A stretch of DNA of 64,000 bases from Burkholderiaceae bacterium. GTDB taxonomy: Bacteria > Pseudomonadota > Gammaproteobacteria > Burkholderiales > Burkholderiaceae_C. Shown here piece after piece: positions 11,179-21,055 of this stretch. How positions within the stretch are numbered: position 1 is the first letter of the stretch; each line of letters opens with the position of its first letter. The position numbers and the translations under genes were made by a program. A model generated the notes under the pieces. That model was given only the letters and a program-made list of their open reading frames with translations, did no database searches and was not told where the DNA came from. The DNA is taken from NCBI GenBank assembly GCA_018780645.1, contig JADMJJ010000018.1, forward strand, positions 62,001-126,000, written 5' to 3'.

Positions 11179-12845
11179 TGATAGGCCCGGATGTCCTTGA
11201 ACACCGTGTACAGCGGCGTGCTGCGCGCGTCGAACACCCGGCCGCCGGTGACCTTGACCAGCGCCTTCAGGTCGGCCTCGTTGGCCTCGCCGAACAGCAC
11301 CATGAACACCGGAATCGCGCGCACGTCCTCGGGCAGGGCCGCATAGTCGCGTTTGAAGGCCTCCAGATTGCGTCCCTGGTTGTTCTCGCCATCGGTAAAG
11401 GCCACCACCGAATACTGATAGCCGGGAGACTTCTCGCGCTCGGCCAGCATGTGTTGTAGCGACTCGAACACGGCGTCGTACAGCGCCGTGCCGCCCTTCA
11501 TGCGCAGGCGCTCGGCCTTGTCGCGCACCTCGGCGAGCACGGCCTGCTTGGCCTCGCTGTCGGCCTGCTCCTGCACGCCCTTGGCGCCTGCCTTGCCGGC
11601 GGGCAGCTCGAAGCGCACCAGGCCGTAGGGGTTCTCGGCAAAGGGCTGCAGCCACAGGCGCTCGCGATTCGTCAGCTTGGCAATGCGCCCGGTCAGCGAG
11701 GCGTCGGCCCCGGCGATGTAGTGCAGCGCCTGCACCAGCTGATCGCGACGGCCGCCGCCGGCCATGCTGCCGCTGGTGTCGAGCACAAAGGTGCTGGCAA
11801 TCGGCGTGCGGAACTCGTTCAGATAGGCGGCAATCAGGCCATCGGCCAGCGCTCGGTCGGGCGAGAACGGCAGCTCCACCTGCAAGCCCTGGCGCGGCAG
11901 CAGCTCCTCGACCTTGGCCGCGATATCCTGCTTGATCGGCCGACGCAAGGTCTGGCGCGCCAGCCACAGCTGGGCCGCATCGCTCTTCAGATAGTCCACC
12001 ACCTTGAGGTAGTCGGCGCGCCTGGCCTCGTCGAGCAGCATGAAGGGATAGTCGGCCGTGCTGACGCCCTCGAACGGATAGATCAGGGTTAGCTTCTCGC
12101 GCAGCTTGCCCGAGGCATTCAGGCTCAGGAGCCAGCTCTCGTAGTTGATGAAGGCGTTGACCCGTGTGCCCTGCTGCAGGATGAACTGCTCGGACAGATA
12201 GGTCGAGTTGTCACCGGGCAGCTTGTAGCCCTTGAGGAAGTCGGCGATGGCGCCACGGTCCACATCGGCCGCGCTCAGCGCCTCGGCCTTGCCGCCGGCC
12301 GAGGCCACCACGCCCATCAAGGCCATGAAGCCCTGGTTGGATGTGGCCGGGTTGGACAGCGCATAGCGCAGCTTGCCGGCACGCGCGGCTGCAGCGATAT
12401 CGCTCCAGGTCAGCTTGGCGCCGGGTTGGTCCCAGCCGTTCTTCTTCGCATCGCTCTCGCTGACGCCGACCGCGATCGGCGACAGCATGATCTTCTCCTG
12501 CAGCTTGACCCGGCCCTGCCCCTGCGGGCTGGACAGCAGGTACTTGGCATTGGCGAACCAGGCGGCGTCGGCCTTGGCCTCGCCGTTGAGCACCGCCTCG
12601 GTGCTTTCCATCGTGCCGCCGAACTTGAAGCGCAGATTGACGCCGGTGGCCTTCTTCACCATCTCCTCCAGCGGCTGCACATCGCGCAAGTCGCTGGTGG
12701 CCAACACCTTGAATTCGGTCTCAGGCGCGGCCGGAGCTGACACCGCTGCGGGTGCAGCAACAGGCGCTTCGCTGCGGCCCACCTTCTTGACCACCACATA
12801 GGCCAGGGCCAGTGCCGCCACGCCCATCCACCACTTGAACTTCAT
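11175..12845 (-). CDS. Membrane-anchored solute-binding domain fused to a VWA domain
   Basis: The 556-residue protein starts with a single N-terminal membrane helix (WWMGVAALALAYVVVKK). Residues about 45-310 form a type-2 periplasmic-binding fold: FKVLATSDLRDVQPLEEM, FKFGGTMESTEAVLNGEA and RYALSNPATSNQGFMALMG. A von Willebrand A domain follows from about residue 345, where the MIDAS motif DTSGSMAG (near 353) with later TALYDAVF and VAFTDGENN is intact. A metal-dependent protein-protein contact is therefore likely. The binding part looks like an ABC-type sulfate or molybdate receptor, but no permease or ATPase is present. It overlaps both neighbours by four bases. The fusion suggests that ligand capture outside the membrane is passed to a partner through VWA binding (inference). 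Confidence 0.85.
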   Translation of the reverse strand: MKFKWWMGVAALALAYVVVKKVGRSEAPVAAPAAVSAPAAPETEFKVLATSDLRDVQPLEEMVKKATGVNLRFKFGGTMESTEAVLNGEAKADAAWFANAKYLLSSPQGQGRVKLQEKIMLSPIAVGVSESDAKKNGWDQPGAKLTWSDIAAAARAGKLRYALSNPATSNQGFMALMGVVASAGGKAEALSAADVDRGAIADFLKGYKLPGDNSTYLSEQFILQQGTRVNAFINYESWLLSLNASGKLREKLTLIYPFEGVSTADYPFMLLDEARRADYLKVVDYLKSDAAQLWLARQTLRRPIKQDIAAKVEELLPRQGLQVELPFSPDRALADGLIAAYLNEFRTPIASTFVLDTSGSMAGGGRRDQLVQALHYIAGADASLTGRIAKLTNRERLWLQPFAENPYGLVRFELPAGKAGAKGVQEQADSEAKQAVLAEVRDKAERLRMKGGTALYDAVFESLQHMLAEREKSPGYQYSVVAFTDGENNQGRNLEAFKRDYAALPEDVRAIPVFMVLFGEANEADLKALVKVTGGRVFDARSTPLYTVFKDIRAYQ

Positions 12846-13972
12846 TGCGCCATCTCCCTGGCCACCACGTCGATCATCTCCGCCATCAGCTCGAACGAGG
12901 GCGGGTCCACCACCTGGCTCAGCCGCGGCTCGACGGCCAGGCCGGTGGGCTGCAGCGCGGCCATGAAGCGCTGGGTGTCGGCAATGCGAAAGCCGTATTC
13001 GACCGCGATGGACTGCAGCTCGGCGTCATTGGCCAGCAGCTCGCCCAGCGCCTTGGCCCGCTCGTTCAGCGACACGAACACCACCTTGTTGACGATGGTC
13101 GGCTGCGGGTAGAGCAGCACCATGTCGGCGCTGACGCCCTTCTTGGCCATGGCGTGGCTGACCAGCTGGTTCTCGTAGATGAAGGCCATCGGCGCCTTGC
13201 CCATGCCTATGGCCACATAGTCGTCGAAGTTGCCATTGACGTAGTTCTCCTGATAGCCCTGGCGCTTGAACAGCTCGGCCAGCTTCAGGGCCGTCTGCTG
13301 GGCGGTGGCGCGGTCGGTGACCACATCGCCCAGCAGCGCGTGGCTGGTCAGCGCCAGGTACATGGCGCCCGAGTTGCTGCGGCGCAAGTCGGTGGTGGAG
13401 ACCAGCACGCTGCGCGTGACCTCGTAGGCGGAGGCCTCCTTCAGGTCCTTCCACTTCTTCTTGGCCAGCATCAGCTCGGTCAGCCTGGCCATGTCCAGGC
13501 CATAGACCTTGGGCGAGATCGGCTTGGCCAGGCCGTTGGCGACCAGAATCTTGGCAATCGGCTCCCAGGAGGCGATGACCATGGGCGTGTGGAAGGGCGA
13601 GACCTGGGCGGCGTTGAGATTGGCCTTGCGCGCCGCGTCGACCACCTGATTGGCCGCCACCACGCCGGACGGGAACAGAAAGTCCTGCTCGGCGCTGACC
13701 TTGGCCGCCATATCGCGGCTGCCGACCCGCTGCACCGCCACCGGCAGGCGCTTGGCGGCCAGCCGCTTGATGACGCGCTCGTCCTTGAAGTAGGCCTCGA
13801 CGTCGAGCGCGATCAAGCCCTTCAGCACCACCGTGGAGGCGAGCTGCGCCTGCTCCTGCTGCGCCGTCTGCTCTTCCTTCTGGCCGCGCAGCGCGAAGAA
13901 CAGGCTGCCGCCAAAGCCCGCGGTCAGCGCAAGCGTGATCAGTGCCCGCTTCGTCTTCGACAGTCCCGCCAT
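12842..13972 (-). CDS. Membrane-anchored periplasmic solute-binding protein, first gene of the VWA/TelA operon
   Basis: This 376-residue protein has an N-terminal membrane helix at residues 8-25 (ALITLALTAGFGGSLFFAL), then a predicted periplasmic alpha/beta fold. Segments such as DFLFPSGVVAANQVVDAA, HTPMVIASWEPIAKILVANG and AFIYENQLVSHAMAKK resemble type-2 substrate-binding proteins and the receptor half of the next gene. I chose the ATG at 13972 because a purine-rich Shine-Dalgarno (AGGGGCGAGG) precedes it; an upstream TTG at 14008 lacks one. It overlaps the following VWA gene by four bases. No cognate transporter is encoded. Two receptor domains in one operon suggest ligand sensing or a complex, rather than import (inference). 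Confidence 0.8.
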   Translation of the reverse strand: MAGLSKTKRALITLALTAGFGGSLFFALRGQKEEQTAQQEQAQLASTVVLKGLIALDVEAYFKDERVIKRLAAKRLPVAVQRVGSRDMAAKVSAEQDFLFPSGVVAANQVVDAARKANLNAAQVSPFHTPMVIASWEPIAKILVANGLAKPISPKVYGLDMARLTELMLAKKKWKDLKEASAYEVTRSVLVSTTDLRRSNSGAMYLALTSHALLGDVVTDRATAQQTALKLAELFKRQGYQENYVNGNFDDYVAIGMGKAPMAFIYENQLVSHAMAKKGVSADMVLLYPQPTIVNKVVFVSLNERAKALGELLANDAELQSIAVEYGFRIADTQRFMAALQPTGLAVEPRLSQVVDPPSFELMAEMIDVVAREMAQ

Positions 13973-14043
13973 GCCTCGCCCCTTTTGTTCTGTATTCGCA
14001 CCGCTCAACTTGCGCGCAAATATAGACGCAAAAGGCGATGGTG

Positions 14044-15248
<1,205 letters not shown>

Positions 15249-15252
<4 letters not shown>

Positions 15253-17633
15253 TCCCTCGTCTTCAAGGCGGCCACCATGTCGAGCCGGTCGATGCGCCGG
15301 CGCACCACCAGCGCGCTGGCCACACCGGCCACCACCACGCACAGCGCCGCGCCCACATAGGTGCGGGCCCGTATCACCACCGGAAAAAAGAACTGGTCGG
15401 ACTTCAGGAGCTCGGTGATGCCATGGGTGAGCAACAGGCCCAGCAGCATGCCCAGCGGCAGCGCCACGGCGATGACGATGGCCAGCTCGCCCAGCAGCAG
15501 GCCCGAGACCTCGGCCCGTGTGAAGCCCAGCACGCGCAGGCTGGCCAGTTCCCAGGCCCGCTCGGACAGCGCGATGCGCGCATTGTTGTAGACCACGCCG
15601 ACGGCGATGACGCTGGCAAAAACGGTCAGGATGGTGCTCATGATGCGCACATTGCGCGCACTGATCTCCTCCATATTGCGCAGCATCGTCGCCTTGCTCC
15701 AGGCCCCGGCCACGCGGGGCATGGCCTTGCTGGCCTCCAGCACCCGAGCCTCGCCTCCGGGCTGCACGGCGACCACATAGCCGGTCGTCACATCGCCGTC
15801 GCCCAGGGCAAGGTTCAGCGCCTCGCGGTCCATATAGGCGTTCAGGCCCATCATCTCGCGCACGGTGGCGCCGACGGGCAGGGTCAGGGTGCGCGCGCGG
15901 CCCTCCATCACCTCGATCTGCACCGGGTCGCCGACGCGCAGGCCCAGCTTGTCGGCCAGGCGGTCGGTGAGCACCAGGCCGCGGCCATCGAGCAGGGTCT
16001 CGCGCCGGTCCACGTCTATCACCCGGTAGAGCTCGGGCCGCCCGGCATAGCCACGGATCATGCTGCGCTCGCGGCGGTGGCCATTGACGAAGGTGACCGA
16101 GACGAAGCGCGTGGCCTCGACGCTGTTGACACCGGGCAGCCGGCCCAGTTCGTGGCGCACGCTGTCGTCCACCGGCTCGGCCGTCCATAGCGTGACGTCG
16201 CCGCGCAGGCCCAGGGTCAGCTGTGTGTCCAGCACTACGTCCATCGCGTCTCGGATGTAGTTGCCCATGATGACGATGGCCAGCGCCGCGGCCACGCCGC
16301 CGATGGACAGTACCGTGCGCAAGGGCCGGCGCTCCATATTGCGAAGAATCATGCGCAGGGCAGGCGCCATGCGCTGGATGCCCAGGCGCTCCAGCAGCGT
16401 GCGGCGGTAGTTGCCCGGCGAGGGCGGACGCATGGCCTCGGCCGGCGGCAGGCGCACCGTGGCCAGGATCGCGTTCATCGTGCCGCCCACGGCGGTGAGC
16501 ACGGTGACTCCGGCGCTGAGCACCAGCAGCCAGGGCGCGATGCGGTGCTCCAGGCTGGGGAAGTGGAAGAACTCGGCATACAAAAGGGCCAGTTGCGCGC
16601 CGAGGAGATCCCCCACCAGCAGCCCCAGCCCCAGACCCAGCGCCACGATCAGCAGCACCAGCTTCAGGTAGTGCCCGGCGATGGTGGCGTTCGGATAGCC
16701 CAGCGCCTTCAGCGCGGCGATCTGCTCGCGCTGGGTGGACACCAATCGCGCCACCACCACGTTCAGCAGGAAGGCGGCCACGGCCAGAAAGATCGCCGGC
16801 AAAACCGTGCCCAGCACCCGCTGTTCCTTGATTTCGTTGTCCAGCATCGCGTGCGAGGTCTGCTCGTCGCGGCCATGGGCCTCGCGCCCGCCATAGGGCG
16901 AGAGCAGGCGCGCCACGCCGTCGATCGCAGCCCGCTCGGAGGCCCCCGGCGCCAGCTTGATGGCGGCCCGGTTGAAGGCCCCCTCCATGTCATAGGCAGC
17001 GGCCAGCGCCGCCCTATCGACCCAGAACACGCCGAAACCGCGCGCATCAGGCATGCCCCATAGACCCGCAAAGATGAACTCGGGCGACAGCGCAGTGCCG
17101 GCGACGATCAGCCCGCGCTGCTTGCCGTTGATCAGCGCATTCAGCCGCGCGCCGGGCTTGAGCTTGTGCGCTTGGGCGAAGGCCTCGGAGACCAGCACCT
17201 CCAGCAAGCCGTCGGAGCGCGCCGCCGCGCCGCCTTCTTCACCGCTGGTCAGTGCGCGGCCACTGCTCACAGTGACCAGGTTCATGCGCGCCGGCGCGCG
17301 CCAGTCCACGCCGATCAGCTGGCCGATGATGGGATCGGCCAGGCCGGGCAGCTCGACGCGCACGACCTGCTCCAGCGTCGTCTGCACGTCGGCCACGCCG
17401 GGCACGGCGCGCAGCTGCTCGGTCAGCGCCAGCGGCGCCCGCTTGAGGCCGGCGAACACATCGGCAAAGCGGCCGCTGGCATAGAAGCGGTCACGTGCCA
17501 GCGCCAGCGAATCGACCGCCGACAGGCTGGTGATGAAGCCGCCGATGCCACTGGCCACGACCAGGGCAATCGTCAGCGCCTGGCTCCACATGCGGCGCAG
17601 ATCGCGCAGCAGCTTGCGGTCAAGGGCTTTCAT
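15249..17633 (-). CDS. ABC transporter permease, FtsX/MacB family (duplicated)
   Basis: This 794-residue permease has two FtsX-type units. An N-terminal membrane helix near 15-40 is followed by a large periplasmic domain, then three helices around 275-385 (VLPAIFLAVAAFLLNVVVA, LLIVALGLGLGLLVGDLLG). A second anchor sits near 440 with a further periplasmic domain, and the closing helices are at about 665-785 (ILTVFASVIAVGVVYNNA, LAIVIAVALPLGMLLGLLL). This layout matches lolCDE/macB-like mechanotransmission exporters of the DUF214 class rather than importers. The ATPase gene precedes it by six bases and the adaptor overlaps its end, so the three form one exporter. The substrate could be a lipid, lipoprotein or peptide; the sequence does not say. 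Confidence 0.92.
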
Positions 17634-17639
17634 GCGACA

Positions 17640-18377
17640 TCACCATGTCAGTTCTGAGGGCTCCAGCTTGTGCGCATTCGTCTCGATGCGCAGGATCTTG
17701 CCGTCGCCGAGATAGACGACACGATCGGCCATACCGGCGATCGCCGCGTTGTGGGTGATGACCACGGCGGTCGTGCCTATCTCCTTGTTGATGCGCGCGA
17801 TCACCTCCAGCACCAGCTTGCCGGTCTGGTAGTCCAGCGCGCCGGTGGGTTCGTCGCACAGCAGCACCTCGGGCCGCTTGACGATGGCCCGCGCAATCGC
17901 CACACGCTGCTGCTCGCCGCCGGACAGCTGGGCCGGAAAATGGTCGCGCCGCGGCGTCAGGCCGACCCGGTCTATGGCCTCGTCGACCGACATCGGGTGC
18001 TCGACGATATCGGTCACCAGCGCGATGTTCTCGCGCACCGTCAGGCTCGGTATCAGGTTGTAGAACTGGAACACGAAGCCCACATGCTCGCGCCGGTAGC
18101 GGGTCAGCTGCGCCTCGGTGGCGGCGCTCAGGTCATGGTCGGCGAACATCACCTGGCCGCTGCTTGGCACGTCCAGACCGCCAAGGATGTTCAGCAGCGT
18201 GGACTTGCCGCTGCCCGAGGGGCCCAGCAGCACGATGAACTCGCCGCGTGCGATGTCCAGGTCCACCCCGCTGAGCGCCTTCACCACGACCTCGCCCGTG
18301 CCATAGGTCTTGCTCAGACCACGGGCTCGGAACACAGGCTCGGCGGCCTTGGTCGACGTATCACTCAAGGCCGGCAC
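17640..18377 (-). CDS. ABC transporter ATP-binding protein (MacB/LolD-like)
   Basis: A 245-residue ATPase with all motifs: Walker [10 protein letters not shown] near residue 50, signature [14 protein letters not shown] near 145, Walker [13 protein letters not shown] near 170, and an H-loop histidine in [11 protein letters not shown]. The closest architecture is the LolD/MacB N-terminal ATPase that pairs with FtsX-type permeases. The start used is a GTG at 18377, which makes the gene overlap the end of cbpM by 17 bases; a TTG three codons further in is an alternative. The overlap implies co-expression of the exporter with the CbpA/CbpM chaperone pair. Confidence 0.93.
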   Translation of the reverse strand: MPALSDTSTKAAEPVFRARGLSKTYGTGEVVVKALSGVDLDIARGEFIVLLGPSGSGKSTLLNILGGLDVPSSGQVMFADHDLSAATEAQLTRYRREHVGFVFQFYNLIPSLTVRENIALVTDIVEHPMSVDEAIDRVGLTPRRDHFPAQLSGGEQQRVAIARAIVKRPEVLLCDEPTGALDYQTGKLVLEVIARINKEIGTTAVVITHNAAIAGMADRVVYLGDGKILRIETNAHKLEPSELTW

Positions 18378-18672
18378 GCCGCAGTCGCGATCGCAGCGCC
18401 TCGATCTCGTCCAGCAGGTCCAGCACCAGGGCGGTGGCCGCCGGGTTCAGCTCCAGGTCGCGTGTCAGACGCAGGGCCGCATGGGCGCGGCGCAGCGAGG
18501 GGCCGGCAAAGCGCCAGTCCTGTGGCCCGCTGCCGGCGGGCTCGAGCACGCCCTCGTCAACCAGGCTCATCAGTTGTTCGGTCTCGGCGCCGCAGGCCCG
18601 GCACAGCTCGCCCAGACTGAAATGCAAGGTCTGTTCAACGATCACGCCCTGCACGACGACTGCTGTGCTCAT
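18361..18672 (-). CDS. cbpM: CbpM-like modulator of the CbpA co-chaperone
   Basis: A 103-residue MerR-like helical protein of the CbpM family. CbpM binds the J-domain of CbpA and blocks its co-chaperone and DNA-binding functions. [20 protein letters not shown] corresponds to the HTH-like start, and [21 protein letters not shown] is the conserved coiled-coil end. Its start overlaps the cbpA stop by four bases (ATGA at 18669-18672), the standard cbpA-cbpM coupling. Its 3' end overlaps the ABC ATPase gene, which is unusual. Confidence 0.88.
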   Translation of the reverse strand: MSTAVVVQGVIVEQTLHFSLGELCRACGAETEQLMSLVDEGVLEPAGSGPQDWRFAGPSLRRAHAALRLTRDLELNPAATALVLDLLDEIEALRSRLRRAGLE

Positions 18673-19616
18673 GATGCTGCCTCCACACGGGGGTTGAACT
18701 GCTGGAAGCCACGCGCCAGCTCGGCATAGGCCTGCTTGGCCGTGTCGGTGTCCGCGGCCGGCAGCGCGATCGTCAACACTGCATAGAGATCGCCCGGCGG
18801 ATCACCGGGCAGGCCGCGGCCCTTGAGCCGCAGCTTGCGGCCGACCGCCGAGCCGGGTGGAATCGTCAGCTCGACCTTGCCTGTCGGCGTGGGTGCGCTC
18901 ACCGTGGCGCCCAGCGCGGCTTCCCAGGGTGCCAGCGGAAGATCGAAATAGACATCGCGGCCGTCGGCGCGGAAGATGGCGTGCGGCTTGAACACGATCT
19001 CCAGGTACAGGTCGCCGGCCGGGCCCTCGCCCAGGCCAGGGCCGCCCTGCCCCGCGAGCCGCAGATGCTGACCGGCACGCACGCCCTTGGGGATCGCTAC
19101 CTCGACCTTGCGCTCCTGCATCACCACGCGGCCCTGTGCATCCGCCACCGGCATGCGCAGCGTGATGGTGCGCGTGGCGCCGGTGAAGGCATCCTCCAGC
19201 GCGATCTGCACCTTGGCATGGTGATCGCCGCCGGGAGCATGGGCGGCGGCACGCGGGCCCCGTGCGCCACCGGCCTGACGGCCGAACAGCGCCTCGAAAA
19301 AGTCGCTGCGGTCCATGCCCGCACCGATGCCGCCGTCCTTGCCGCTGAACTCGAAGCCGCTGGCCCAGCCCGGAGGCGGCGCAAACTCCTGTCCACCCGC
19401 GGGGCCACGGCCCACGGCGTCATAGGCGGCCCGCTTCTCCGGGTCATGCAGCGCCTCGTAGGCCTCCGCCACCTCCTTGAACCGCGCCTCCGCCTCCGGC
19501 TCCTTGCTGACATCCGGATGGTATTTGCGCGCCAGCTTGCGATAGGCCCGCTTGATCTCGTCCTGCGTGGCGCTGCGCTCCAGGCCCAGCGTGGCGTAGT
19601 AGTCCTTGAACTCCAT
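18669..19616 (-). CDS. cbpA: DnaJ-class co-chaperone CbpA
   Basis: This 315-residue protein begins with a J-domain at residues 1-70; the catalytic HPD tripeptide lies in KYHPDVSKEP. A Gly/Phe-rich linker follows (PPPGWASGFEFSG). Two C-terminal substrate-binding beta-domains end the protein (VEVAIPKGVRAGQHLRLAGQ and KVELTIPPGSAVGRKLRLKG). There is no Cys-rich zinc finger, so it is CbpA-type rather than DnaJ. It stimulates DnaK ATPase and can bind curved DNA in characterised relatives. The ATG at 19616 gives the canonical MEFKDYYATLGL start. A sigma32-like element lies about 80-105 bases upstream. Confidence 0.95.
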   Translation of the reverse strand: MEFKDYYATLGLERSATQDEIKRAYRKLARKYHPDVSKEPEAEARFKEVAEAYEALHDPEKRAAYDAVGRGPAGGQEFAPPPGWASGFEFSGKDGGIGAGMDRSDFFEALFGRQAGGARGPRAAAHAPGGDHHAKVQIALEDAFTGATRTITLRMPVADAQGRVVMQERKVEVAIPKGVRAGQHLRLAGQGGPGLGEGPAGDLYLEIVFKPHAIFRADGRDVYFDLPLAPWEAALGATVSAPTPTGKVELTIPPGSAVGRKLRLKGRGLPGDPPGDLYAVLTIALPAADTDTAKQAYAELARGFQQFNPRVEAAS

Positions 19617-19694
19617 GGGGCGTTCCGATGCTCGGTTTGAGCTGGCAACGGTAAGCCGCGATGGTGGCAAGGGGCTTGCGTTTGATCAAGGGGC

Positions 19695-19720
19695 GTGGGG
19701 AGCTTCCTCAAAACCCAAGG
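19695..19720 (-). promoter_or_regulatory. Possible sigma32-like promoter for cbpA-cbpM-ABC operon
   Basis: Read on the minus strand, CCTTGGGT (19720-19713) and CCCCAC (19700-19695) are separated by 12 bases. This loosely resembles the heat-shock pattern CTTGAA / CCCCAT. The match is incomplete, so the call is tentative. Confidence 0.3.
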
Positions 19721-19765
19721 GGATTCACCCCACGGCGCTCCCACCCATCCCGAGAACCGTTGCGC

Positions 19766-19784
19766 TATTACGTGGTGCGTAATA
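19766..19784. promoter_or_regulatory. Palindromic operator upstream of higBA
   Basis: TATTACG-tggtg-CGTAATA is a perfect seven-base inverted repeat that ends 10 bases before the higB start codon. Position and symmetry fit an autoregulatory HigA (XRE) operator. Confidence 0.65.
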
Positions 19785-19794
19785 AACTGCTCGC

Positions 19795-20073
19795 ATGATC
19801 CAGTCGTTCAAGTGCAAGGACACCCTGGCGCTGTACGAGGGCAAGAGTCCGCGTCGGTTCAAAGCGCTGGCGAACGTCGCCGAGCGAAAGCTCGCACAAC
19901 TTGACGCCGCACAGACGCTGGCTTTCCTGAAGGCGCCGCCTGGAAATCACCTGGAGGCCCTGAAAGATGATCGGAAGGGTCAGCACAGTATCCGCATCAA
20001 TGACCAGTGGCGTATCTGCTTTGTATGGACTGATGTCGGGCCAGCGGACGTCGAGATCGTGGACTACCACTGA
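19795..20073 (+). CDS. higB: HigB-like RelE-superfamily toxin
   Basis: The 92-residue protein matches the HigB/RelE ribosome-dependent mRNA interferase family. MIQSFKCKDTLALYEGK, RKLAQLDAAQTLAFLKAPPG, HSIRINDQWRICFVW and the closing VEIVDYH are the typical blocks. The Arg and Tyr/His residues in the C-terminal beta-strands form the expected active site. The antitoxin gene follows 10 bases after the stop, toxin first, which is the higBA order. The gene and its partner have visibly lower G+C than the flanking operons, consistent with horizontal gain. Confidence 0.93.
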   Translation: MIQSFKCKDTLALYEGKSPRRFKALANVAERKLAQLDAAQTLAFLKAPPGNHLEALKDDRKGQHSIRINDQWRICFVWTDVGPADVEIVDYH

Positions 20074-20083
20074 AGGGTTCAAT

Positions 20084-20392
20084 ATGGCACCTCCTGTCAA
20101 TCGTATGCGTCCCGTTCACCCTGGCGAGGTGCTTCGCGAAGACTATCTTGCCCCGCTCGGGCTGAGCGTCAACGCACTCTCCGTCGCCTTGGGCGTACCA
20201 GCGACTCGCATTCACGAAATAGTCAAGGAGCGGCGAGCGGTCACTGCCGATACGGCAGCACGCTTGGCCAAGCACTTTGGTGGTGATGCAACGTCATGGT
20301 TGGTCATGCAGGCCAACTACGACTTGAAGACCCTGCCGACCCTACAGGACATTGAGCGTCAGGTTTCGGTGCGCGAACATATCGCGGCGTAG
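20084..20392 (+). CDS. higA: HigA-like XRE-family antitoxin
   Basis: A 102-residue antitoxin with the HigA signature HPGEVLREDYLAPLGLSVN, followed by the HTH LSVALGVPATRIHEIVKERR (residues about 30-52) and ADTAARLAKHFG. The ATG at 20084 is preceded by GAAGGG at 20072-20077 at suitable spacing. HigA binds HigB and represses the pair, probably through the palindrome at 19766-19784. The following 185 bases (20393-20577) contain no gene or clear terminator. Confidence 0.94.
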   Translation: MAPPVNRMRPVHPGEVLREDYLAPLGLSVNALSVALGVPATRIHEIVKERRAVTADTAARLAKHFGGDATSWLVMQANYDLKTLPTLQDIERQVSVREHIAA

Positions 20393-20577
20393 CACGATGA
20401 GGCCGAATCGGGTGGTCAGGAGTTTCTAGCTCCCGGCACCCAGGCCCCCACTCCGACTGCCGAAGTCGAACTGAGCCGCCTTGATACACTGATGCCCACC
20501 CGCAGGTACCGCTTTTTCCGCACTACTCGCGTCACTCGGTACAAGTGACAAACGAGGAAGTTCGGCAGAGGTGCCTA

Positions 20578-20913
20578 ATGAATTCAAGCCTATCGGCCTG
20601 GCTGATGATCGCCGCCAGCGTTGTTGCAGAAGTTGTCGGAACCGTGGCGCTCAAGCAATCGGATGGCTTCTCCAAGCTCGTCCCCTCAGGCACAGCGGCA
20701 GCCTGCTATGCGCTCGCGATCTGGCTGATGGCCGTTGCCATGCGGCAGCTCGACATGGGTATCACTTACGCCGTCTGGGCCGCGAGCGGCACCGCTGCCA
20801 CCGCCCTCGTCGGCATCGCGTTTTACGGCGAGCAGCTGGGCGGCATCAAGGCGCTGGGTCTTGTTTGCGTGGTGGGTGGCGTTGTCATGCTCAATCTCGG
20901 TGGGCATCGATGA
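20578..20913 (+). CDS. Small multidrug resistance (SMR) efflux protein, EmrE/Qac type
   Basis: This 111-residue protein has four predicted membrane helices, starting with LMIAASVVAEVVGTVAL. The essential proton/substrate glutamate of SMR proteins is present (AEVVG, residue about 14-15), as is the conserved aromatic segment TYAVWAASG. The first helix resembles the EmrE/Qac branch more than the guanidinium-exporting Gdx branch. It would work as an antiparallel dimer exporting cationic lipophilic compounds by proton antiport. The ATG at 20578 fits the family N-terminus; a GTG at 20545 would add 11 residues. I saw no guanidine-riboswitch-like structure upstream. Confidence 0.9.
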   Translation: MNSSLSAWLMIAASVVAEVVGTVALKQSDGFSKLVPSGTAAACYALAIWLMAVAMRQLDMGITYAVWAASGTAATALVGIAFYGEQLGGIKALGLVCVVGGVVMLNLGGHR

Positions 20914-21055
20914 AGCGAGCGGGCATCCCAGCGAAACGTAGTGTGTTGATGTCCGACGCAGATACACAGGCGTACATGTTCCGAGCCAGATGGGGCAAAG
21001 GCGGCCAAGAATGCGCTCATTCGCATCCACCAGGGGCCCGCTGGGCCGCATCACC

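Noticed and set aside
20393-20577. Guanidine riboswitch or integron attC site before the SMR gene
   Set aside because: No paired ACGR loops or conserved ykkC-type core, no attC core pair and no integrase were seen. The SMR protein looks Qac-type rather than Gdx.
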